A DNA stretch of 64,000 nt from Branchiostoma lanceolatum. Its lineage: Eukaryota > Chordata > Leptocardii > Amphioxiformes > Branchiostomatidae. Made by a program: the position numbers and the translations under genes. A model generated the notes under the pieces. That model saw only the letters and a list, made by a program, of their open reading frames with translations, was not told the origin of the DNA and did no database searches. The stretch is taken from the NCBI RefSeq assembly GCF_035083965.1, contig NC_089722.1, forward strand, positions 40,037,958-40,101,957, written 5' to 3'. Positions 49,451-59,045 of this stretch are shown piece by piece. The first letter of the stretch is position 1. Every line of letters starts with the position of its first letter.

Positions 49451-52400
49451 GTAAGTAACTGCGCTCACTTCCCTATGTTTCCATATCCGTCGTTTGTTGT
49501 TCTTTTTCCCGAAAGGTATTGCGCAATCATTTCGTGTGACGAGATGCCACGGGATGGGATGTGAAATGTGACAAGGCCTTTATCTTATCTTTTTCAATGT
49601 TTGAATATGCGTATCTGTTTTCCTTTTCATACCCCAAAATGTCAATTTCAATATCGTTTTCATGACATGATATCAAAGCCAAATGTCGTCAAATTTGGTG
49701 TAGATATAAGTTGAAAATACACAATAATGCATTTTAATTTTTTTCATTTTGTTCACCTCAAAATTTATCAATGGTGTGAAAGAATAACATCCAACTTGAT
49801 GTGAGGGTTGCATTTGGGATTGGATAACTTTGTTAATATTAGCTATATGTCTACAAACATGTTCATTCCTTCTCCCCTATCAGTTTGCAAAAGCCTAACT
49901 GCAGATAGCGGGACCTTCACCAGTCAAAACTACCCAAATAACTACCCTGACGACCACGACTGTCGGTACGAGATCTCCGTCACTCCCCCCAAAGTCATCA
50001 AGCTCACCTTCACCGATTTTGAAGTTGAGAACGGCCATGACTACGTGCACGTGTATGACGGAATCACAACTGATCCCACATTAGAGATGGGTGAGAAGCA
50101 ATGCTTTTCAAGTATTTTTTTCTATTGAAATATTAGTTTTTACTTGCAATTAATACTCGGGCATGTATTTGAAATAAACTTTGTATTTGTGTCCTACAGC
50201 CATGCTGACTGGGAAAAGGACCCCCAAACCAGTGACGTCAACTGGGAGCTCCATGACAGTTCAGCTCGTCTCTGATGCATCAGAAAACCGGAAGGGATTT
50301 CAAGCCAACTATACAGCTGAAGTTAAAGGTACCAAAATTGGACTAATGGCAACTTTCGTAGTGTATTTTTGCTATTTTTTATTTTAATCCTAACAAGTTG
50401 AATGCATAATTATTAGATTGGTCCTTGTGAGAAAGTTGTATATTTTCAAAAACATAATGTCAACTCTCTTGCAATGTTTATATTTTTCGACCAATGCTCA
50501 TTGGAAGATTGGTTATAGATGACCAAATCATTCGAAAATGAAAATCTATTCTTAACTAGAAAGGTGTCATCTGCAAGCAAATAATCAATTGATGTTCATA
50601 TATACATGGTGTACAGCCAACTCTGTCCTGCCAGTTGCTACATAATGTAATCGAGAACCACAGGGTGCCTGCTTCTTTACCAGGAACCATGGTGACAACT
50701 GCCTAGTCCAGGTCATTGAATTTATTAGTTGGGAAAGGAAGAAAAGGAGAAAGAAACGGAGCAAAAACAATGTTTACCTTCCGTGAAGGTAAACATAAAA
50801 TACGAGTTTTGATAGATAATGTATTTTGATTGCCAGTGTTTTCTGAGTGTGTGGTCGGCCAGTACCGGTGTGCTGACGGGGTGACCTGTATAGACGCCTC
50901 GAAACGGTGTGACGGAAACAAAGACTGCAGAGACGGTAGTGACGAGGATGAAGACAAATGTTGTGAGTAAAGTTCCTAATCTAAGTAGACTTTACGCCCA
51001 AAATAGTTACTCAAGCAACTGGATAAGGTTTCAAAATCGTATCCAGTTGCTTGAGTAACTTTTTTTGGGCGTATCTTACTACCTGGATGCCTAAACTTCA
51101 TCAACGTAAGTAGACTTTATTTTGAATCATTCATATACAATAATTTTAATGCACATGTACTTAGAATATTGTTATAGCTCTTTATGCTGTCCATGTCAAA
51201 ATTCTATTGTAATGTCTTGTATTGTCAGCAGGGCTAGCCCTTTGTAATAGCAACAGGCTAGTTGGGCAGCCCTGTCTGTGTGTGCTGAACAGCCAAACTA
51301 ATAAATGAAAGAAAATAATCCATGTATGAAATCATCCAAAGACAGAATCATAGGAATAAACCCACAACATTTTGTTACAGGGCTCGGTCTCAGTTCAAAT
51401 GGTAACGTCTTAAACATGTTGACATTATACTTCTTTGCCGTTTGGTCCAGCGTGTCAAGATATCCCCACGTCCTTGTCGATATGCAGACGCCTTGAGTAC
51501 CAACGGATGACACTCCCCAACCCACTGAACTACAACCACACCACGGTAGACCAGGTTAAAAACTCTGACAAATTCAGCAACCTCAGCATCCTCGCAAATT
51601 CTGAGTGTCACCCCCGTGTCAGAGACCTCGTCTGCGCCACCATCGTGCCGCGGTGCGAGACCAGGTACACCAGTCCTTTTTGAACTTACTCGTCGCTATT
51701 GGCTAACTTGTCGTTACCATACATTTGCCAGATTCGTTAACGTCTACATAATCATTAAAGGAATAAAGAAATAAAGATCGCGCGGAGCTTGTCTGTAGAT
51801 GTCGTCACATCACTCCCAGTCGCGCACCCGTAGGTTGTTCGGGAGGTGTCGAAAGTCGGACTTTTTGAAAACCCGTATTAGCTCAATTTCTCCATCATGG
51901 CTAGTCAAAACTATTTTAACACGTTTCAATATATGTGCAGTTTCTGTTTGTATATGTGTTTTAGACAATTAATCATGTTTCTTTAGTCCTAATTAATCAA
52001 TTCCGTGCAATGTTTATACACAATGATAAATGTACATAACGCCATATCGGTTTGGATACATTTGGGCGGAGACCAAATAGTTTAACTAGAGTTAAGTATT
52101 TGTGCTACATATACGTCAGGTCTGCTATGTTAGTTTAGCGATTACGGGATCTTTTTATGAATATGAATCGGTATTGAATTTTTCTTTTTATTTGAGTTGA
52201 ATGTGTGATAGTTGTGTGCCGATTTGTTGAAAATAGAGAGAACGCTAGCGATCCCCCCAAACAACCCTCCCAATGAAATGGTATGACTACCCTGCTACGT
52301 AACAAAATCAAGATGGCGACCACTACACATGCCGACGAAACCATCAAAGGTTTTGCTACGCAAACCTGTAAATACAAAATGGCGATCTGTGTCGTCACAA

Positions 52401-55400
52401 TTCAAGATGGCGGCCCTCACACAACCCGACGGATCCTACATAGGTTTCGCTACGCAAACCTGTAATTAGACGCGCCCGGGAGCACGCGGTCTGGTGCGCC
52501 CCGGGGCTCAGTTCCGTCACCTAGCGACCACGTAGCGAGGGCAAACTTTTGTATGTAAATATACGTCATATCGGTTTATTAACTATTGACTGTTCATTAT
52601 TATTATGGACTCTTCATATTCATTTGTCAACATAAGTTCTGTTTGATTTCAGTGTTCTGTAATATTTGATTGATATTGATTTGGTTATATTCATGTGCCA
52701 ATGATACTGGTATTATGGTTTGTATTATGTGTTGTTCTTTTTGTTGAAATGCAATAAAGAAAATGAAAAAAAAATAAAAAAAATATAACTATTGACTGTT
52801 TGCCTTTGTTTAAGTCCTGATCTCAGGCAGCAGCTGCCCTGCCGGTCTTGGTGTGAAGAGGTGAAATACTCGTGTTCGGAGGAGGGCGCTTGGTCAAGTT
52901 TTCCAAGCTGTGAAATTTTCCCTTACACCAACTGCAACAACATCATACCTTCAAAGACTCCGGAGGGCGGTAAGTCATCGGCAGTACGTGCTTTATGTAT
53001 GTCAGATGTGGCAAACCAGGCTATGTTGATTTGATTATTTGGATGACATCCTATGGGAACCACCAAACTGATGCAAGCGTGCTAATGAAGAAAGAACATG
53101 TTTAAAGAAAACAAAAGTTGCCTTTTAATCATAAAATCTACGTGGTCAGGAAGGTTGACTCAACACATTGAGAAAGCTATAACAAATAATGGATTCTCCA
53201 TTTTTGTTCTTTGACATCTTCTTCTTTGACTTTGGCATTCTACGACATAAGCATCCTTTTTGCGAAATATTTTTTTTTTTAATTACGGAATATATCTGCT
53301 AATTTTGAAGCTGCTTTGCGTAATTTACATTTTAGCAGAAAACGTTTTTTTTTTCGAAAATTGATGCGCGCGGATGTCATACATAAAATCAAATCCACTT
53401 AGCCCTACTGAAAAAAATGGCAAGACTGACGTTCTTATTTCTTCCGTGATAGAGGAGTGCTACGACGGAAACGGTGCAAATTACCGAGGGAACGAGGCCA
53501 GAAGTCCTTTTTCTAGGGCAGACTGTGTCCGATGGGATGATGACCCAACCATCATTGCGGAGTATCCCTGGGCAAACCTCGTGGACAACAAATGCCGCAA
53601 CCCTGACGGTTGGGAAATGCCATGGTGCAACACTCCAGGTGGATACGAGGAGTGTGACATCCTCCCTTGTGATAGTAAGTCATCAAGTCATACATGTGTG
53701 GTTTGTGTGTTGTTTGTGTGTTTGTGTGTGTGTGTTTGAACGTGCATGGTAACGTAATATATTCAAAGGAAGATCGTAAGCATGGCTACATGAGAATCAA
53801 CTCAATATATTTTTTTTCAGATGTTAATGGAAAGTATTCATTAGAGAAACAATAACTGCTGCATAAAGGAATCTGAATGATTGGACGATCCCTCTTCAAA
53901 CAGATCATAGATACATGTATTGATTATGTGGTATTATAATTCATTAATAATTGATAATGATTACAATGTTATATTTTGAAGACTCATTGTTCATGAAGTG
54001 CTATGATGCTTCTTGGACGAGATGCTGGCATATCAATCTAACAACTTCTTCTACCTGACCACGTATGTCCATCTGCCGAGATATCTGCAATTACTGACAT
54101 GTATCGGGTCAAATCAGACTGTAAGGTTTGGCCGATCGCACCCCGGGGCATGCCCCAACTCTTTTTCGAAAGGTGTGGTGGGTTCTTTAACGTGCGTGGT
54201 GTGTGGCTCTCCCCAAACACGGGACCTCCATTTAACGTCCTATCCGATAGACGTCCTTAACCTAGACTAGGTACTCATCTTCACCCGAGTGAAGTGAGGC
54301 AATTTGTGTCAAGTGACTTTCCCAATGGCACAACGTCGGGGTGCATGTCCAGACATGTCTGGAGCAACCCGGGATCGAACCCGTGTCCCCTTGTTTGACA
54401 GCCTATTACGACACATGACGGCAGTTGAACGTGAATGCTACGAATAACATCATAGCTAACAAGAAATACAGGTTGTATCGGAGGTATACATCTTTTTAGT
54501 GTCATGCTTCTACTTTCTCTTTCCTCTAGGTCCTGGGTGCTCGGACCCAGGAAACCCCCGGTTCGGAAGGAGGAGACCGGTTTTCAAGTTCTACTATCCC
54601 AATGACGGAATCACGTACACCTGTAATCCAGGATTCAAGTTCCCGAAAGACTCCCCACCAAGCAAGTCCCTATGTGTTGAAAATGAAACAACAGGGGAAG
54701 CCTACTGGGCAACTAAAAAACCGAACTGTGAAGGTGTGGATAAAAAAACAAAAATCTTTTGCATTCCATTCTTAGACGGTTAAAGTACTTCTTTGGCCCG
54801 CTTGTCTCTCTTCATCTCTCTTTAACAATTTTTACCGTAATGTACACAATGCAGCGTTTCCATACATTTTCAGTGCAGCTATCTTTTGTCTTACGGACTC
54901 ACAGGGTTATAGAGTAGTACGTCCTTTGCCTACCGAAACCATTTGTTTTGCAGTCGACCAGAAGTTCAAGCTCCAAAACGACCTTCTGGATGCCTATGAC
55001 AGACATGTAGCGGTGCCTGCAGAAACTGTTCTAAAAATGAAGGCATATGTTGTAAACGTCATCAACTTGGTAAGTGAGAAATATCAAATGAAAAATATCA
55101 AACGCCAAAAATAATTACTCAAGCAACTGGATAAAGTTTCAAAACTTTATCCAGTTGCTTGAGTAATTATTTTTGGCGTATCTTACTACCTGGATGTCTA
55201 ACTTTCATCAACGAAAAATATCAAATGTTTTTTATTGCAAAGATCTGTGAATGTGACGGACAAAGATTTTGTTGGTTGGTCATTGAACAACATTTAAAGA
55301 TATACCTGATCGTTGCAACAACCACTTATCATTTGCATTAACATTTATGTTAAGATTAAACATGCCTTATGGTAATATACTTTCCAAACTTCAAATTGAT

Positions 55401-58357
55401 ATTTGAAATGACGTCTCTTTTCTAAATTTCTTTCAGGATGAGAAGTCAGAACAGATAGTGACATCCATTAAGGCGGAGTTCGTAAGTTTATTCCTCTTTT
55501 CACTACCTGGTGATCTATAGAGGGCTATTATTTATCATTAGGATGAAAGCACCTTGAGGAGAAACTTGAGACTCGCTACAAGAAGACTAACCAGAAAAGC
55601 ATGCCAACTGGACAATTGTGTTTTTCAGTTGAAGACCTTGTAAGTAATGAATGCTCTAGTCTTGCGACTTATGGTGTTCACCGGAACTTCTACTTGTATA
55701 AGGTAGTAGTCAAAGGTACTAGTCATAGACCTAGCCCTAGAGACCGATAATATGTTTGTATTTACATAACTGTATATGTTTTAATAACACATCCATTTTG
55801 ATGCAATAGGCGTGTTTGTGTTTGTTTGTTTGTTTGTTTATTTGTTTGTTACAGTCATGGAAAGACAGTCGGCTGGAATGGGACAGCAAAGAATATGGAT
55901 ACTTGGATCGCATTTACCTTCTTGATGATCAAGTCTGGAGACCGACATTGACCCTGGAGAGGAAGTAAATGTTTTAACATTCTGTCCAAGCCAAAGCCTC
56001 ACATATTCTACATATGACGTAGTGGAATGGATGTTGCAACTTACAATGATACAACGCTCGACCTCTCTCTCTACTATCTTTACTCTTACTCTAGCTCTTT
56101 TGCAGCTCATACAGAATTTTTGTCCATCTGTTTGTTGTTCCCATGTATGTTTTAACGAAGGTTGATACTGTGTAAATATATATATTTCGCCACTCATTGT
56201 AGCATCGTTTGACCAGTGAATTTGTCTAATGTTCTGTTCTACCAGCGCGGACATAGCTTATAGCGGAGGGTTCCCTCCTACAGAGGTAAAGCTGGAGGAT
56301 ACTGGGGAAGTCACCTGGCCTGTAGATTTACTCACCACCACGACGTGCACTCTGGACCCCTTCATGTTCCCCCAGGACAACATGACATGTGCTGTGTGTT
56401 GGAGAGTTGGAGAAGACTACACAATGGGTAAGACAGTGTGACCATTTTTGCAACTCAACGCACAGAGGTGTTCAAAAGTTTTCTGTAGAAGTATCGTATA
56501 GTAAAAGTCATTGTCATCAAGACTGCAAACGTTAGGTGAGTTAACGTTAGGTCGTCCAGTGGAATATTACCTGTTGCTGACGCGCCGCGTGCCTGCGTAG
56601 CTTCTGAAGACTGAAAACAATTGTAGTTGTCCAGAAAGAATATGAAATTATATATAGAGCACATCTGCCAATTTCGACATGGGCTTTGTTACGAAGATAA
56701 ATAGAAAGAAACCAAGGATACAGACACACGTTGACATAAGCGTCATGATGAAATATACCAGCTAACCATTGTTGTGGAAATTTCATACAGATCGTAAGAT
56801 CCCCGAACCGTAAAGATGGCCAACAGTTAGAACTTTTCTTTTTTCTTTCTAAGACTGTTCCAATACAACGTCAAACAAAGACGACAACTTCCTGACCTGT
56901 GACAACGACGAGGCCGACATTGTCACAGGAGAGTGGAGCGGTAAAACAACTCTTTCAGCCGGCAACAACACCGCCTGCCTCACCATGACAATCAATCGAG
57001 ATCCTACATATCACTACGCCACCACCATCTCTCCCTGCCTCATTCTCATCGTCCTCATGGTCATTACCTTCATCATGCCCATCGACAAGGGTGACAGGAT
57101 CGGGTTTGGCGTCACCGTGCTACTGGCCATGGTGGTGTCGCTAGTCGTCGTCACAGGCTTTCTTCCTGTGTCTAGCACCCTGCCGTTCGTTGGTGAGCTG
57201 ATTTTTTTCCAAATCGTTTCATACACACAAACGTTGCGGCAACTAGCTTATAGCTAGTTTTTTTGTTTAGCAGGCTGTGACAGAACCAAACACCGACAAG
57301 GACCTAACCCACCCAAGATAGGTAGGACTATCCCAACGATTCTATTTGTGAAACAGGGTGTGCATGTCTAGACCTGGACTCTTAAGCCACATCAGAAGCC
57401 ACAAGAAAACTCATAGGTGCACCGATAGTCTCCCAAGACTGGACTGCAAAAGAGAATCCCAAGGATGCCATACGTATGCGATCGCATGGCTTACATAATT
57501 TTGTGACCGTAACCTTATTGCTTGAAGGCATAGAATACAACTATTGCCATTGCATATATAATATTTTCATCGCAACCAGGTGTAGCAATCTACATGTACC
57601 ACTAATATTGATTGTACTTATTAGAGCTATGTTATAGTGTCCTATTGGCTATTGTGGTGCTCATTACCACTTCCCATTTCCTCGTCTTCCAGCTATGCTG
57701 ATCATCGTGTGCATGGCTCTGATGGCTCTCTTCATGCTGACGACTCTTTTCATCATCATCATTCACGACAAGAAGGGACCCGTCCCAAAATGGGCACGGA
57801 CGATCTGTTTGAAACACCTAGCAAGGTACGAAAAAATTAAAAAACAAAATTAATCATCAAACATATGATAAAGGCTTGACTTGACTTGAATTAAAAAAAA
57901 AATTATGTATCTATCTCGTGACGTGATAAAACATTTGCCTTGTATTAGGGCCCTGCTCATGGGAGACTTGACCAAGAAGCTGACAAATGAAGAGCCAGCG
58001 ACATACCGTGGCAGCAACATGGGAAATGACATCGAAGGAAACACCAAGTACCCATTCAAGAAGGACGGAGATGACCTTTTTACTGGAGGAGACAACCAAC
58101 CTTTGAAAGGGAATGATAAGGCCGAGGATACCTTTACTGGGTTGAATGGAAGCGTTGATGAGTTAAAGTTCAATGTTAGGCAGTTATCTAGTAGCATTGA
58201 TGCTCTGGCACGCGCCAGTGTCGGTGATGATGATGAAGAAGTTGCGGAGTACGCTCTGTTGGCCAACGTCCTCGACCGGTTGAGTCTGGTCCTGTATATC
58301 ATCAGCATTGTTGCGGCCATTTCGTGCACTCTGCTCTTTGGCCGCCCACGGCCATAG
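49381..58357 (+). CDS. CUB-LDLa-Frizzled-kringle-CCP-Cys-loop ion channel fusion protein
   Basis: Fifteen coding exons: 49381-49450, 49884-50090, 50200-50328, 50837-50962, 51451-51664, 52827-52969, 53453-53674, 54530-54733, 54954-55069, 55437-55481, 55855-55964, 56246-56427, 56854-57192, 57693-57825, 57949-58357. They total 2649 nt, predicted 882 residues, TAG at 58355-58357. All junction phases match. Order: signal peptide (1 to about 22), CUB (24-135), LDLa (about 137-177), Frizzled CRD (178-297), kringle (297-370), CCP (371-438), Cys-loop receptor ligand-binding domain (439-640), M1-M3 (645-726), cytoplasmic loop, M4 (about 853-875). It is predicted to be a plasma-membrane subunit of a pentameric channel with a large N-terminal extracellular extension. 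No stop, polyA signal or promoter-like sequence separates the CCP exon from the channel exons. The alternative, two adjacent genes, would need an unseen start for the channel half. Confidence 0.87.
49884..50328 (+). CDS. Fusion gene exons 2-3: CUB domain
   Basis: Exons 49884-50090 and 50200-50328, both phase 1. CUB hallmarks are present: [21 protein letters not shown], and a closing [10 protein letters not shown]. The first Cys pair is present (LCKS and DCRY), but the second pair of a classical CUB is missing. Acidic residues of the calcium site ([15 protein letters not shown]) appear retained. Confidence 0.85.
50837..50962 (+). CDS. Fusion gene exon 4: LDL receptor class A module
   Basis: One phase-1 exon encodes a six-cysteine LDLa repeat with the calcium-binding end [13 protein letters not shown]. 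It is complete and of normal length (about 40 residues). Confidence 0.9.
50995..51106. mobile_element. Hairpin element with 13-bp target duplication, copy A
   Basis: Begins CGCCCAAAATAGTTACTCAAG, folds back at about 51027-51038, then has a tail TCTTACTACCTGGATGCC..CATCAAC. Flanked by TAAGTAGACTTTA at 50982-50994 and 51107-51119. Lies in the intron just after the LDLa exon. Confidence 0.85.
51451..52969 (+). CDS. Fusion gene exons 5-6: Frizzled-type cysteine-rich domain
   Basis: Exons 51451-51664 and 52827-52969 join in phase 2. Ten cysteines are present, as in the Frizzled CRD, with [27 protein letters not shown] and PCRSWCEEV. In other proteins this fold binds Wnts or lipids (Frizzled, ROR, MuSK). 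Ligand binding here is not known. Confidence 0.87.
52283..52465 (+). repeat. Duplicated unit of about 105 bp with YY1-like motifs
   Basis: CAAGATGGCG(A/G)CC and the end segment GTTT(T/C)GCTACGCAAACCTGTAA each occur twice, about 100 bp apart, with a third ATGGCG in between. In the intron that splits the Frizzled CRD. Confidence 0.6.
52595..52785 (+). mobile_element. Short retro-insertion with A-rich tail and 15-bp target duplication
   Basis: A segment of about 190 bp ends in AATAAAGAAAATG and an A-rich tail. It is flanked by TAACTATTGACTGTT at 52580-52594 and 52786-52800. This is the signature of target-primed reverse transcription, probably a 5'-truncated LINE 3' end. It inserted 26 bp upstream of the second Frizzled exon. 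Confidence 0.88.
53453..53674 (+). CDS. Fusion gene exon 7: kringle domain
   Basis: One phase-1 exon with six cysteines and kringle signatures: [27 protein letters not shown] and the closing CDILPC. Frizzled CRD followed by kringle is the order seen in ROR receptor kinases, but no kinase or Ig module follows here. Confidence 0.9.
53694..53739 (+). repeat. (GT)n-rich microsatellite
   Basis: TGTGTG/TTTGTG units just after the kringle exon donor. Confidence 0.85.
54130..54405 (-). mobile_element. Deu-domain SINE, minus strand
   Basis: On the minus strand: B-box GGTTCGATCCC, then AGGACGTTAAATGGAGGTCC, then GCACGTTAAAGAACCCACCA and TTTCGAAAAAGAGTTGGGG. This is the Deu core in its usual order. 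In the intron between kringle and CCP exons, antisense to the gene. Confidence 0.78.
54530..54733 (+). CDS. Fusion gene exon 8: CCP (sushi) module
   Basis: Phase-1 exon with four cysteines and CCP features: [20 protein letters not shown], a Trp near the end, then NCE. It is the last extracellular module before the channel domain, and its phase-1 donor fits the channel's first acceptor at 54953. Confidence 0.87.
54954..56427 (+). CDS. Fusion gene exons 9-12: Cys-loop receptor ligand-binding domain
   Basis: Exons 54954-55069, 55437-55481, 55855-55964 and 56246-56427. Features: [17 protein letters not shown] (N-terminal helix), [25 protein letters not shown], and the Cys-loop [15 protein letters not shown] with exactly 13 residues between the cysteines. 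Compared with nicotinic receptors, the loop D Trp position is Lys, the loop A Tyr is not conserved and the loop B Trp position is Gly ([11 protein letters not shown]). This points to a ligand other than acetylcholine, or a non-binding subunit. Confidence 0.88.
55103..55212. mobile_element. Hairpin element with 12-13 bp target duplication, copy B
   Basis: A perfect hairpin of about 37-bp arms (CGCCAAAAATAATTACTCAAG at the outside) plus the same tail (TCTTACTACCTGGATGTC..CATCAAC). Flanked by GAAAAATATCAAA at 55090-55102 and 55213-55225. Lies 34 bp after the first channel-domain exon. Confidence 0.88.
55808..55850 (+). repeat. (TTTG)n tract next to a splice acceptor
   Basis: Runs of GTTT end at TTGTTACAG/TCATGG, the acceptor of fusion gene exon 11. 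The repeat therefore takes the place of the polypyrimidine tract. Confidence 0.85.
56854..57192 (+). CDS. Fusion gene exon 13: end of binding domain, M1 and M2
   Basis: The last beta strands have spread cysteines but no adjacent Cys-Cys pair of the alpha type. M1 follows ([18 protein letters not shown], with the conserved Pro-Cys) and then M2 ([19 protein letters not shown]). Asp at -1' and Leu at 9' are typical of cation-selective pores; the anion-type Pro-Ala insertion is absent. The 20' residue is Gly. Confidence 0.9.
57693..57825 (+). CDS. Fusion gene exon 14: M3
   Basis: M3 ([18 protein letters not shown]...) is followed by [19 protein letters not shown], the conserved start of the cytoplasmic loop of nicotinic-type subunits. 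The exon runs phase 1 to phase 2. Confidence 0.88.
57949..58357 (+). CDS. Fusion gene exon 15: M3-M4 loop, M4 and stop
   Basis: About 105 residues of acidic cytoplasmic loop, including an amphipathic stretch before M4, then [19 protein letters not shown] (M4) and a short tail ending GRPRP with TAG at 58355. The DRLSL start of M4 matches the DRL motif of nicotinic receptors. The loop has no obvious kinase or scaffold motif. Confidence 0.85.
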
Positions 58358-58387
58358 TTAAAGCCCGTTAAACCCTGGTCATACATT

Positions 58388-58610
58388 TGTTTGTTTGTTT
58401 GTTTGTTTGTTTGTTTGTTTGTTTGAACCTTTGTTTATTCATGATAAGCTCAAATCGGCAGGCAGGCCACTTTTCATTGAGGTCATGAGGGAAGAGGTAA
58501 GGGTCAGATACAATATAACAGAGATACACAGTCATTTGAGTCCTAATAACTCTATCAACATATATCATTACATATTTATGGTACAACAATAGACAATTTA
58601 TACAACATAA
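58388..58610 (-). mobile_element. LINE 3' end with (CAAA)n tail, minus strand
   Basis: On the minus strand: GTGGCCTGCCTGCCGATTTGAGC, then AATAAACAAAGGTTCAAACAAACAAAC. The tail form matches the LINE end at 23040-23081. About 30 bp after the stop codon of the channel gene. Confidence 0.6.
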
Positions 58611-58669
58611 AGTAGGGCGAAAGCTGGTTCATGGTCCGTGTCCGTTCGTTTAGTTCATTTTCGTTACTT

Positions 58670-59045
58670 CAAGAGTCTCTTACATAGCCGAACATTTTCC
58701 GGTCTGCTCCAACCCATGCATATGGTTTGAAGAGGTTCGGTATCTAGGTCGGCTGTGGTCGGCTGGTGTTCGGCGCGGTTGGGAGAGGTTCGGTATCTAG
58801 GTCGGCTGGTGTTCGGCGCGGTTGGCTGGTACGTAGTCGACTGCGCCAGCCAAACACTCGGCTATGGAAGTGAGATCTGGAATGGGTTGGTTGGTGGTTG
58901 GGAGTACGTCAGTAGTGGTCAGGGGGTCAATTTTGACTGTTGAGTTAACCTAAAACTGGTCAGACTGCGCCCAACCTACCGCAAACCTTGGTTGGCTGGT
59001 GGTCGGGAGCCATGTTAGGCTATGTGTAACCGAGGTTTAAGAGAC
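58670..59045. mobile_element. MITE-like element enclosing a 53-bp minisatellite
   Basis: GTCTCTTACATAGCC at the left and GGCTATGTGTAACC..TTAAGAGAC at the right are inverted ends. Inside, AGAGGTTCGGTATCTAGGTCGGCTG is repeated at 58731 and 58784, with further GGTTGGCTGGT motifs. Confidence 0.5.

Noticed and set aside
51451..53674. ROR-type receptor kinase gene
   Set aside because: Frizzled CRD and kringle are in ROR order, but no Ig or kinase exons follow; the phases run into CCP and channel exons instead.
54360..54440. Functional tRNA gene on the minus strand
   Set aside because: A good B-box is present, but no full cloverleaf, and it is joined to the Deu SINE body.
55560..55640. Possible extra small exon in the channel binding domain
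   Set aside because: The candidate between TTTTTCAG and GTAAGT is 11 nt, would break the frame, and the spacing DEKSEQ..SWKD already equals that of nicotinic receptors without it.
57850..58386. Minus-strand 178-codon frame at the end of the channel gene
   Set aside because: It is the complement of the exon that encodes the M3-M4 loop and M4.
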